This document shows positions 1-7,996 of a stretch of 64,000 nt of DNA, piece after piece. The notes under the pieces are model-generated. The model was not told the origin of the DNA. It searched no databases and was given only the letters and a program-made list of their open reading frames with translations. Source of the DNA: Hymenobacter ruricola. Lineage in GTDB: Bacteria > Bacteroidota > Bacteroidia > Cytophagales > Hymenobacteraceae. The position numbers and the translations under genes are program-made. Location of the stretch: positions 1-64,000 of the forward strand of contig NZ_JADQDM010000021.1 in assembly GCF_015694525.1 (NCBI RefSeq), written 5' to 3'. The number at the start of each line of letters is the position of its first letter. Position 1 is the first letter of the stretch.

Positions 1-3000
1 TTACCTCGCCCCCAACCACTTCGAATCCCAACTCAAAACCACGTACCAGTTCTGTCCGGCTTAGCTAGACCACCTCAGGTCTACTACTCCCAAGAAGTCC
101 TGAATACGCTGAGAAATGACCCGGATACCCAAAACTTTGATTTTAGCCAGGTCGACCAACGGGGCGTCAACCCTAACTTTCCCGGTACCACGCCCAATTT
201 TCAATACGACAATAGTATCACGAGCCCAGACCACGTTATCGACTATACCGTTATCGTGTGGCGAAACACCAAGCAGCCTTATGGCCTTACTTCAACGGTG
301 ATTAATGGCAACGGTGGCTGGGCGGGCGTGGGCTTTGCGCTTGGTCTTCCGTCTGCCAACGGCCAGTCGTATTCTATTTACGGCAACGGGTTCACCCAGG
401 CGTTTGGCATGTCAGGGCTCGACCAAGCGATTTTTCAGCACGAGTTTGCCCATACGGTGTACAACAGCCCCCACTATTTCTTTGCCAACAGCGTCATGGG
501 GATGCGCTTCTACGGCACCCAGGGGCCGGGCATGATGGCTTATTACAAAACCCACGACGCGGCCAACGCTTGGGAGCGGTGGTACAACGGCTGGATTGAG
601 CTGCAGACCGGCGCCAACCACGTCAACAGCGACATACTCCTGCCCAGCCAGCTAACGCCCACCAACGGTGAATTCACGCTCCGGGACTTCGTGACGACGG
701 GCGACGCCATGCGCATTCGCATCCCGGGCAGCGCTTCGCAGTACCTGTGGCTGGAAAATCACCAGCACGTAAGCAATTTTGACGACCGGGCGAATTGGCT
801 TACCAATTCCTGGGACTACAATCCGCAACCGCCGCTCCCCTATCCCACAGCCCCTACCGGCATTTTGGCGATGGTGGAAGACATGCAAACCAGTCGCACC
901 AGCCCCTTGCCGGGCGGCACCTACCCGTCTGATACGGTGGGCTGCAACGGCTTGAAAGTAATTTCTGCCCAGGGCAACTTCGACTACACGCCTTCCACGA
1001 CGTCGTCGGATTACAACAATTACCATTACTATCACCCCATCTTCGATTTCACAAACCCCACCGCCAACCCGTTCGGGGGCGAAAACCAGATAACCGACCG
1101 TCGCCTGGATGGGGAAAATCTCAACGGGGTCATGACCCCTGATAACCTCATCTACAACAACCGCGACGGCGGCAACGGCTCCCCGCGTCACGACGAACAC
1201 TACTATTCGCTACGTTCCAATGGAACGTGGGAAAACGGCATGTTTGGCCCCAACGTGGAATTCAACACCGTGGGCCAAAAGATGGGCATCGCCCATAACC
1301 CCGCCATCGCGGAGCATCAGCGCTACGACAGAACAAATTCCAAACTGTCGGCCTTGCACCTGAACGGTTTGTCGGTGGAGCTGATAAGCAAAAACAGCAG
1401 CGGGGATATCACGGTGAAAGTGCGCTACGACGACGTGGACGTGGCCCGCACCACGCGCTGGAGCGGCGACCTGGTGATGACCAATGTGCTTAACACGGCC
1501 AGCGGCGCCGACGTGCACGTTACCAGCGGGGGCGTCCTGACCATCAACAAAAGCGGCACCAACAACCGGGAAACCAAAGTTGCCGGCGAGTTCATCAACC
1601 CCACCACCCTCACCTGCGCGGGGCCCGGCATCCAGTTTTTGCAGGACGGCGCTTCCACCGTGAGCGTGGAAGGCGACAAAACGGCTTTCGTGGTAAAAAA
1701 CGGCGGCGAATTGAAGCTCGGCGCGGGCGGTGCCACGTTCACGGTGAAAACCGGGGCCCTGCTCGACATTCAGAGCACGGGCGTGTACACGGGCGCGGCC
1801 GGCACCAAGCTGCGCATCACGCCCGGCGGCTCGCTCGTGGTGCGCAGCGGCGGCAAGCTGCAGGGCACCGGCGGCCGGATTGAGGTGCAAGCGGGGGCCT
1901 ACCTCTGCCTCGAAGCGGGTGCTGACCTGGGCGACGTGGTGCTCGACGTGGCCCCGGGGGCCATCGTCGGTACCAACCCCGCATTGGGCCTGCCGGCCCT
2001 GAACTGCCGCACCCAACTGCAATTCTGCGGCCGGCTCACGGGCAACAACCCCGACCTGAGTGCTATCTGTCCCACCGGCCCCGAAGCCCTGCTCTTCGAC
2101 GGCAACGACGACGTGGTGACCATTCCGTACGTGAGTGGCGCCCCGCTCAACAGCCTGGGCCAGACCTTCACCATTGAGGCCACCATCCGGGCCGATTATA
2201 CAACGGGCTACACCCAAACCTTGTTCACCAACCGCTACACCGACGCCAGCTACAACGTCAAGGGGGTTTCGTTCACCCTCTACAACGGGCATTACCTGCT
2301 GTGCCAGCTCGAAGGCCAGAACTATTACAGCCTCTCCGACCCCGGCATGAGCCTGCCCGCCGGGGGCTGCCACCACGTCGCCGTGTCGCACGACGCCGCC
2401 AACCAGCTGCATTTCTACATCGACGGCGTGGCGGCGGCCTACGCGCCCACCACCACCCGCAGCGCCGCCTCCACGGCCAACGTCTCGTTTGGCTCCGACC
2501 CCAACTTTCCGTTGGAAGGCTTCTACGGCCAGCTGGGCGAGCTGCGCGTCTGGAACACCGCCCGTAGCGCCGCCGACCTGCTGGCGCTCCAGGCGGCGGG
2601 CCTTACTTCGCCACAGGCGGGCCTGGTGGGCTACTACGACCTGCGGGGCACGGGCGGCCAGGACGTCTCGGACTGGTCAAGCGCCAGCGCCGGCGGCGTA
2701 GCCAACGCCCTGGGCTACCTGGGGGCTTCGACCTTGGTGGAAGCAAGCGACCCCGCCTGGGTGCTGGGGGCCAACCTGACCTGCAACGTGAAGGGCAACT
2801 TCCGGTCCGCCGGCACGCGCCCCCTGGCCCCCGATACCACCGGCCAGCACGGCCGGGCAGTGGCGGGCAACACGCGCGGCTCTTCTTCGACGGAGCACCT
2901 GAGCCAGCTCACGATTTCGCCCAACCCGGCCAGCGGCGAAGCCCTCATGCACTTCCAGCTGCGCGACGCCGGCTCCGTCGAAGTGCGCATTGAGGACATG

Positions 3001-3156
3001 ACGGGCCTGCCCCGCGCCCTGGCCCTGCCCCTGGCCAAGCTGGAGGCGGGTGCGCACGACGTGCGCCTGCCCCTGCACGAGCTGCGGCCGGGCCTCTACC
3101 TGGTCATCGTCACGAGTGCCGACGGCCGCAGCGTCGTCCGCTTGGAGGTTAAGTAG
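1..3156 (+). CDS. Secreted M6-like zinc metallopeptidase with LamG and T9SS sorting domains (5' partial)
   Basis: The gene enters from the left edge, so its true start is missing; the GTG at 256 is internal because the frame is open and protein-like before it. HEFAHTVYNSPH, at about nt 439-474, is an HExxH zinc site as in M6 (immune inhibitor A-like) peptidases. A repetitive beta-rich stretch follows (about nt 1400-2030), then a LamG/concanavalin-like domain (about nt 2080-2680, starting near ALLFDGNDDVV). The last 85 residues (ISPNPASGEA... to VRLEVK) form a type A C-terminal sorting domain, so the protein is probably exported by the type IX system and cell-surface or released. Bases 2-61 look coding in another frame, so a frameshift near 55-80 is possible. 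Peptidase class is by motif only. Confidence 0.75.
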   Translation, partial: LPRPQPLRIPTQNHVPVLSGLARPPQVYYSQEVLNTLRNDPDTQNFDFSQVDQRGVNPNFPGTTPNFQYDNSITSPDHVIDYTVIVWRNTKQPYGLTSTVINGNGGWAGVGFALGLPSANGQSYSIYGNGFTQAFGMSGLDQAIFQHEFAHTVYNSPHYFFANSVMGMRFYGTQGPGMMAYYKTHDAANAWERWYNGWIELQTGANHVNSDILLPSQLTPTNGEFTLRDFVTTGDAMRIRIPGSASQYLWLENHQHVSNFDDRANWLTNSWDYNPQPPLPYPTAPTGILAMVEDMQTSRTSPLPGGTYPSDTVGCNGLKVISAQGNFDYTPSTTSSDYNNYHYYHPIFDFTNPTANPFGGENQITDRRLDGENLNGVMTPDNLIYNNRDGGNGSPRHDEHYYSLRSNGTWENGMFGPNVEFNTVGQKMGIAHNPAIAEHQRYDRTNSKLSALHLNGLSVELISKNSSGDITVKVRYDDVDVARTTRWSGDLVMTNVLNTASGADVHVTSGGVLTINKSGTNNRETKVAGEFINPTTLTCAGPGIQFLQDGASTVSVEGDKTAFVVKNGGELKLGAGGATFTVKTGALLDIQSTGVYTGAAGTKLRITPGGSLVVRSGGKLQGTGGRIEVQAGAYLCLEAGADLGDVVLDVAPGAIVGTNPALGLPALNCRTQLQFCGRLTGNNPDLSAICPTGPEALLFDGNDDVVTIPYVSGAPLNSLGQTFTIEATIRADYTTGYTQTLFTNRYTDASYNVKGVSFTLYNGHYLLCQLEGQNYYSLSDPGMSLPAGGCHHVAVSHDAANQLHFYIDGVAAAYAPTTTRSAASTANVSFGSDPNFPLEGFYGQLGELRVWNTARSAADLLALQAAGLTSPQAGLVGYYDLRGTGGQDVSDWSSASAGGVANALGYLGASTLVEASDPAWVLGANLTCNVKGNFRSAGTRPLAPDTTGQHGRAVAGNTRGSSSTEHLSQLTISPNPASGEALMHFQLRDAGSVEVRIEDMTGLPRALALPLAKLEAGAHDVRLPLHELRPGLYLVIVTSADGRSVVRLEVK

Positions 3157-3181
3157 CAACTGCGGCCGTAGCTCACGGCTG

Positions 3182-3215
3182 AAAAAGCCCCTGCCGTGTC
3201 GGTAGGGGCTTTTTT
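3182..3215 (+). terminator. Rho-independent terminator after the metallopeptidase gene
   Basis: The arms AAAAAGCCCCTgCC and GGtAGGGGCTTTTTT flank a short GTGTC loop and end in a T-run, 26 bp after the stop codon. Confidence 0.8.
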
Positions 3216-3234
3216 GCGAGTGGTGTTTTCTTTG

Positions 3235-3548
3235 GCGAGGTCGTCATTCGGGTATGCGAGCCCGTCATACGCATGTGCGAGTTCGCCATACGGGTGTGCG
3301 AGTTGCTCAAACGGGTGTGCGAGTTGCTCAAACGGGTGTGCGAGTTGCTCAAACGGGTGTGCGAGTTGGCTATACACATATGAGAGCTGCCCAAACGCGT
3401 GTGCGAGTTGGCTATACACATATGAGAGCTGCCCAAACGCGTGTGCGAGTTCGCCATACAGGTGTGCGAGCCGTCCAAACGGGCATGCGAGCCCGTCATA
3501 CGCGCATGCGAGTTCGCCAAACGGGGGGCGAGCTGGCCATACGCGTCG
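3235..3548. repeat. 21-bp tandem repeat array, 15 units
   Basis: Fifteen head-to-tail units begin gcgag (two begin gagag) and run 21 bp each, except one 20-bp unit at 3508-3527. Units at 3298, 3319 and 3340 are identical; those at 3361/3382 and 3403/3424 form a duplicated 42-bp pair. Because 21 is a multiple of 3, several frames stay open: a plus-strand frame reads VRVAQTG repeats, one minus frame reads NSHTRLS and another QLAHPFE. None of these has a convincing start context. The array fills the gap between the metallopeptidase terminator and the next promoter; the minus-strand ORF 3173-3568 was considered but is not called a gene. Confidence 0.85.
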
Positions 3549-3604
3549 GCGAGGGCCTTTTGCGGCATGATGCGCGGCCCTTGCCTTCATTCCTTTCCAA
3601 TGGG

Positions 3605-3612
3605 TATCTTTG
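3605..3612 (+). promoter_or_regulatory. Bacteroidetes-type -7 element (TATCTTTG)
   Basis: It fits TAnnTTTG, with a TTG at 3581-3583 as a possible -33 partner (21-bp gap). It lies 19 bp before the ATG at 3631, which argues for that start over the upstream TTG that overlaps the element. Confidence 0.55.
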
Positions 3613-3630
3613 CAGACCCCGTCCGTACCC

Positions 3631-3993
3631 ATGCTGGCTCTGCTTTCCCGTTTTTGGTTCTCGCTCCGCTTTGCCCTGCTCGCCGCCACGGTGCTGCTGG
3701 TGCTGGGCCTGAACCAGCGCGCCGTGAGCGTGCTGCGCCCCGTGGGCACCGGCGAAACGCGGGTCACGCGCGCCACGGTGGTGAAACAAAAGGTGCTGCT
3801 GGAAGCCACGGCTTCGCTCAAGCACTTCGTGGCGCCGCCCGTGGTGGCCTGGCTGCCCGCTGCCGTGCCGGCCGTGTGGCTGCCCGGCCTGCGCCAGCGC
3901 CTGGCCGTGCCGCGCCCGCGGGCCGGCATCCGGGCCGGCGAGGTGTTTCGGGCGCGGCTGCTGGCCGTGGCCCTGTCGCCGCAGGCCCCCTAG
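3631..3993 (+). CDS. Small hypothetical protein with one N-terminal membrane segment
   Basis: The 120-residue product starts MLALLSRFWFSLRFALLAATVLLVLGL, giving one hydrophobic segment (about residues 5-26) that could be a signal anchor. The rest is basic and proline-rich (WLPAAVPAVWLPGLRQRL...). I do not recognise a family. Support for a real gene is the TATCTTTG promoter just upstream, GC-rich third positions and the clean ATG. It stands alone between the 21-bp array and a palindromic repeat ahead of secDF. A function cannot be inferred. Confidence 0.5.
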   Translation: MLALLSRFWFSLRFALLAATVLLVLGLNQRAVSVLRPVGTGETRVTRATVVKQKVLLEATASLKHFVAPPVVAWLPAAVPAVWLPGLRQRLAVPRPRAGIRAGEVFRARLLAVALSPQAP

Positions 3994-4180
3994 GCTGATT
4001 TGCTGATTAATTGATGTGCTGATGTGCTGCGCTGGCAGTGGCATCAGGCAATTCCTTTTTGGAGGATTGCATCAATTATCAGCCATCGGGAGGCCCTACT
4101 TCTATAAACGCGGTAGTGGCGGCATTACCACCAGCCCCCTCAAACAGCACATCAGCACATCGAATAATTAACCCATCAAC
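3994..4180. repeat. Inverted repeat (family C) between small ORF and secDF
   Basis: The left arm (3994-4029) and right arm (4145-4180) are imperfect inverted copies sharing the core GATGTGCTGATGTGCTG. The loop of about 115 bp carries no gene. The right arm ends just before the secDF start codon (4183). Similar sequence recurs inside hrpB at 39069-39107. Confidence 0.7.
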
Positions 4181-4182
4181 TA

Positions 4183-7164
4183 ATGCGTAACAAAGGATTA
4201 ATCATCGCGCTCACCCTCGTCGTCACGGGGTTGTGCGCGTACTTTCTGTTTTTCACCTACGTCTCGCGCGGGGTGCAGCAGAAGGCCGTGGCCTACGCCA
4301 CCCAAAACGGCAAGCTCAACGAAGGCCAGCGCCAGCACTACCTCGATTCGGTGTGGCGCGCGCCCGTGTTCGGGCCCTTCACCTACCGCGAAGTGCGCCA
4401 GAGCGAGCTTGGCCTGGGCCTCGACCTGAAAGGCGGCATGCACGTGACGCTGGAAGTGTCGCCCGTAGAAATTGTGCGGGCCATGAGCGGCAACAGCAAA
4501 GACCCCGCCTTCAACAAAGCCCTGGCCAACGCCCAGGAAGCCCAGAAAACCAACTCCGGCACGCCCTTCACGGCGCTGTTTGCCCAGCAGTACCAGCAGC
4601 TGGCCCCCAGCAAGCCGCTGGCCACCATCTTCGCCAACACCACCAACAAGAGCCGCGGCATCGACATCAATTCCTCGAACGAGAAGGTGATTGGCGCCAT
4701 CGACAAGGAAGTGGAAGAAGCCATCGACCGCTCGTTCAACATCCTGCGCACCCGCGTCGATAAGTTCGGCGTGAACCAGCCCAGCATCCAGCGCGTGAAG
4801 GGCACCGGCCGCCTCCAGATTGAGCTGCCGGGCGTCGACAACCCCGACCGCGTGCGCAAGCTGCTGCAAGGCCAGGCCAAGCTGGAGTTCTGGGAAGTGT
4901 GGAACCAGAACGAAATCAGCCCCTTCCTGGTGGCCCTCGACAAGCAGCTTTCCGCCAAGCAGGCCGCCGAAAAAGCCGGCCCCGCCGTGGCGTCGGCCGA
5001 CACCTCGGCTACGGCCGCCGCTGGCGACACGACTTCGCTGGCCAAGCAGCTGGCCAAGAAAACCAAGAACGCCGCGGCCGACTCGGCTGCCAACTCGACC
5101 CAGGGCGGCGTGCTCGCCAAGCTCTTCACCATGCCCGGCCGCCTGGGCGTGAACCTGCGCGACACCGCCCGCATGAACACCATCCTGCGCTCGCCCGAAG
5201 CCAAAGCCACCCTGCCCCCCACCCTGGCCCTGCTCTGGAGCCTGAAGCCCACCACCATCGACAAGCAGGAGTACCTGGAGCTGGTGCCCGTGCGCAAAAC
5301 CCGCGACGGCGTGCCCATGCTGAGCGGCGAAGCCGTGAACGACGCCCGCGCCGACATCGGCCAGAACGGCCAGCCCGAAGTGCTGATGAACATGACCCCC
5401 ACGGGCTCGCGCAAGTGGGCCAAGATGACGGCCGCCAACATCGGCCGCCAAGTAGCCATGGTGCTCGACGACTACGTGTGCTCGGCGCCGGTGGTGCAGG
5501 GCGAAATCACGGGCGGCGGCACCAGCATCACGGGCAGCTTCCAGATTGAAGACACCCAGGATTTGGCCAACCAGCTGAAGGCCGGCAAGCTGCCCGCCCC
5601 CACGCGCATCGTGGAAGAAGCCGTGGTGGGCCCCTCGCTCGGTCAGGAAGCCATCAACCAGGGCCTGTACTCGTCGCTGGCCGGCGTGGTCATCATCATG
5701 CTGTTCATGGCCTTCTACTACGGCCGTGCCGGCATCGTGGCCGACATCGCCCTGCTCTTCAACATTTTCCTGATTCTCGGGGTGCTGGCGCAGTTCGGCA
5801 CGGCCCTCACCCTGCCCGGCATCGCCGGTCTGATTCTGGTAATGGGCACCTCGGTGGACGCCAACGTGCTAATTTTTGAGCGCATTCGCGAAGAACTCGA
5901 CCACGGCCTCAGCCTCACCGATGCCATCAACAAAGGCTACTCGCGCGCGTTCTCGGCCATTTTCGACTCGAACGTGACGACCATGCTGATTGCCGTCATT
6001 CTCGGCTTCTTCGGCACGGGCCCGGTGCAGAGCTTCGCCGTGACGCTCGGCATTGGCGTGCTCACCTCGTTCCTGTCGGCCGTATTTGTGTCGCGCCTCA
6101 TCATCGAGTGGATGGTGAAGGGCAACGAGAACCACCCGATGACTTTCAGCACGGTGATTTCGCGCAACCTGTTCAAGAACCTGAACTTCGACATCGTGGG
6201 CAAGCGCAAGCTCGCCTACACCTTCTCGGCCGCTTTCATCGTCATCGGCTTCGCGCTGATGGCTTACCAGGGCGGCCCCAACCTGGGCGTGGACTTCAAA
6301 GGCGGCCGCGCCTATGTGGTTGACTTCAACAAAACCATGGAGGCCTCGGCCGTGGGCGACAAGCTGCGCCCCGTGTTTGAAGGCGCCGGCCTCGAAGTGA
6401 AGCAGTACGGCTCGCCCGACCGCCTGCGCATCACCACCGGCTACCTGGCCGAAGACGAAAGCCCCGCCGCCGACGCCAAAGTGGTGGCGGCCCTCAACCG
6501 GGGCCTGCAGCAGTACAGCGCCGATGCCCCGGTTATCAAGTCGACCTCGAAAGTGGGCGCCACCATCGCCGACGACATCAAGCGCACCTCGGTGCTCTCG
6601 CTGGGCCTCACGCTGCTGGGCATCTTCGTGTACGTGTTGTTCCGCTTCGAGCGCTGGCAGTACTCGATGGCGGCAGTGGTGGCCCTGTTCCACGATGCCC
6701 TGCTCGTGATTGCGGCCTTCCCGATTGCCCGCCTGTTTGGCCTGAACTACGAGATGGACCAGATTTTCGTGGCCGCGCTGCTCACGGTTATCGGCTTCTC
6801 GATGAACGACACGGTGGTTATTTACGACCGTATCCGGGAGTACCTGCGCGAGAACCCCAAGCTGACCTTTGCTCAAGTGGTGAACCCGGCCCTGAACTCG
6901 ACCTTCTCGCGCACCATGATTACGTTCACCACGGTGTTCCTGGTGGTGTTTGTGATGTACGTGTTCGGTGGCGAAACCCTGCGTTCGTTCTCCTTCGCCA
7001 TGATTATCGGCGTGATTTTCGGCACGTACTCGTCGCTGTTCATCGCTACGCCAATTATCCTCGACACCTACGGCAAGAAAGAGGAGCGCGAGCGCCTCGC
7101 CCGCGGCGAAGACGTGACCGGTGTGGACGCTGGCACGCCCAAGCTGAGCCAAGCCAACGTGTAG
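4183..7164 (+). CDS. secDF: Protein translocase subunit SecDF (fused SecD-SecF)
   Basis: Inner-membrane RND-type partner of SecYEG that uses proton motive force to help complete protein export. The 993-residue protein begins with a transmembrane segment (about residues 7-29) and the SecD signature GLDLKGGMHVTLEV (about 79-92), followed by the large periplasmic P1 domain. A SecD membrane block with GTSVDANVLIFERIREE lies at about 550-566. The SecF half starts near residue 665 (FDIVGKRKLAYTFSA), carries GVDFKGGRAY (about 702) and ends in a second membrane block with SMNDTVVIYDRIRE. Fusion is usual in Bacteroidetes. An Ala/Lys-rich insert (about 265-305) sits in the SecD periplasmic part. It is followed by palindrome B1 with a terminator. 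Confidence 0.97.
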   Translation: MRNKGLIIALTLVVTGLCAYFLFFTYVSRGVQQKAVAYATQNGKLNEGQRQHYLDSVWRAPVFGPFTYREVRQSELGLGLDLKGGMHVTLEVSPVEIVRAMSGNSKDPAFNKALANAQEAQKTNSGTPFTALFAQQYQQLAPSKPLATIFANTTNKSRGIDINSSNEKVIGAIDKEVEEAIDRSFNILRTRVDKFGVNQPSIQRVKGTGRLQIELPGVDNPDRVRKLLQGQAKLEFWEVWNQNEISPFLVALDKQLSAKQAAEKAGPAVASADTSATAAAGDTTSLAKQLAKKTKNAAADSAANSTQGGVLAKLFTMPGRLGVNLRDTARMNTILRSPEAKATLPPTLALLWSLKPTTIDKQEYLELVPVRKTRDGVPMLSGEAVNDARADIGQNGQPEVLMNMTPTGSRKWAKMTAANIGRQVAMVLDDYVCSAPVVQGEITGGGTSITGSFQIEDTQDLANQLKAGKLPAPTRIVEEAVVGPSLGQEAINQGLYSSLAGVVIIMLFMAFYYGRAGIVADIALLFNIFLILGVLAQFGTALTLPGIAGLILVMGTSVDANVLIFERIREELDHGLSLTDAINKGYSRAFSAIFDSNVTTMLIAVILGFFGTGPVQSFAVTLGIGVLTSFLSAVFVSRLIIEWMVKGNENHPMTFSTVISRNLFKNLNFDIVGKRKLAYTFSAAFIVIGFALMAYQGGPNLGVDFKGGRAYVVDFNKTMEASAVGDKLRPVFEGAGLEVKQYGSPDRLRITTGYLAEDESPAADAKVVAALNRGLQQYSADAPVIKSTSKVGATIADDIKRTSVLSLGLTLLGIFVYVLFRFERWQYSMAAVVALFHDALLVIAAFPIARLFGLNYEMDQIFVAALLTVIGFSMNDTVVIYDRIREYLRENPKLTFAQVVNPALNSTFSRTMITFTTVFLVVFVMYVFGGETLRSFSFAMIIGVIFGTYSSLFIATPIILDTYGKKEERERLARGEDVTGVDAGTPKLSQANV

Positions 7165-7317
7165 TCTGAACCGCGGATTTATCGGATTTTGTAGCCGATT
7201 ATTTTCAGTTAAAAAAGGTCGTTCTTACTGGAGCGGCCTTTTTTTATTTCTGTCCCACCCCGAAAACGTCCACAAAATCCGATAAATCCGACGAATCCGA
7301 TAAATCCGCGGTTCAGA
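7165..7317. repeat. Palindrome family B, copy 1, with nested terminator
   Basis: The left arm begins TCTGAACCGCGGATTTATCG at 7165; the right arm ends with its inverse, CGGTTCAGA, at 7317, and contains one extra internal repeat of the GGATT motif. A separate hairpin with a T-run lies in the loop. Copies 2 and 3 are at 30747-30935 and 53767-53952. Confidence 0.85.
7211..7245 (+). terminator. Rho-independent terminator after secDF
   Basis: AAAAAAGGTCG pairs with the downstream CGGCCTTTTTT, using G-U pairs, around a short loop and ends in a T-run. It is nested within family B palindrome 1. Confidence 0.75.
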
Positions 7318-7381
7318 CAGAGGCAACCGTTTTTGCTTATCTTCCGAGTCGTTTAGTGAAGCCCCGCCAATCGCCGCTCGC

Positions 7382-7996
7382 ATGCTGCACCTCTCCTCTC
7401 CAAGTTCTGCGCCCCCTACCCTGCCGGAGTTGCTGGCGGCCTGCCAGCGGCAGGAGCGCGTGGCCCAACGCCGGCTCTACGGGCAGTTTCACGGCTTTGC
7501 CATGAGCATCTGCCTGCGCTACGCCCGCGACCGCGACCAGGCCCTGGAAGCGGCCAACGACGGCTTTCTGAAAGTATTCCGCGACTTGTACCGCTTCGAC
7601 GCGGCCCGCCACCCCGAGGATGTGCTGGGTTCGTTCCGCGGTTGGCTCAAGCGCATCATGATTCACACGGCCATCGACCACTACCGCGCCAACGAGCGCC
7701 ACCAGCACCAGCAGGAGCTCGACGACGTGACCCTCAACCAGGCCGACCAGGGCGCCACGCCCCTCGACACGCTGAGCTACGACGAACTGCTGGGCCTGGT
7801 GCAGCGCCTGCCCCCGGCCTACCGGGCGGTGTTCAACCTGGCGGTGATTGACGGATTTGGGCACGAGGAAATTGCCGAGCAGCTGCGCATTTCGGTGGGC
7901 ACGTCCAAATCCAACCTGTTTAAAGCCCGAGCCCATTTGCGCACGATGCTGGCCCAATCCAATCCTATTTCAACAGCCCGCTATGTGGTCGGATAA
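7382..7996 (+). CDS. ECF-type RNA polymerase sigma factor
   Basis: A 204-residue sigma-70 family protein with only regions 2 and 4. Region 2 spans about residues 35-105 (FAMSICLRYARDRDQALEAANDGFLKVFRDLYRF ... GWLKRIMIHTAIDHYR). Region 4 spans about 135-195, with the helix-turn-helix YRAVFNLAVIDGFGHEEIAEQLRIS. It should direct RNA polymerase to a small regulon. The stop codon overlaps the start of the next gene by 14 bp, so the two are translationally coupled and that gene is the natural candidate for its regulator. The cue is unknown. Confidence 0.92.
   Translation: MLHLSSPSSAPPTLPELLAACQRQERVAQRRLYGQFHGFAMSICLRYARDRDQALEAANDGFLKVFRDLYRFDAARHPEDVLGSFRGWLKRIMIHTAIDHYRANERHQHQQELDDVTLNQADQGATPLDTLSYDELLGLVQRLPPAYRAVFNLAVIDGFGHEEIAEQLRISVGTSKSNLFKARAHLRTMLAQSNPISTARYVVG

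Noticed and set aside
1210..2412. 400-codon minus-strand ORF inside the metallopeptidase gene
   Set aside because: Shadow of the LamG and repeat region; no recognisable motif and no start or promoter.
3235..3548. CRISPR array
   Set aside because: Units are contiguous 21-mers with no spacers and no cas genes are near.
3173..3568. Minus-strand 131-codon ORF of NSHTRLS heptads in the 21-bp array
   Set aside because: Other frames over the same array are equally open because the unit length is a multiple of three; no promoter or ribosome site is seen on that strand. Kept as a repeat, with the coding possibility noted.
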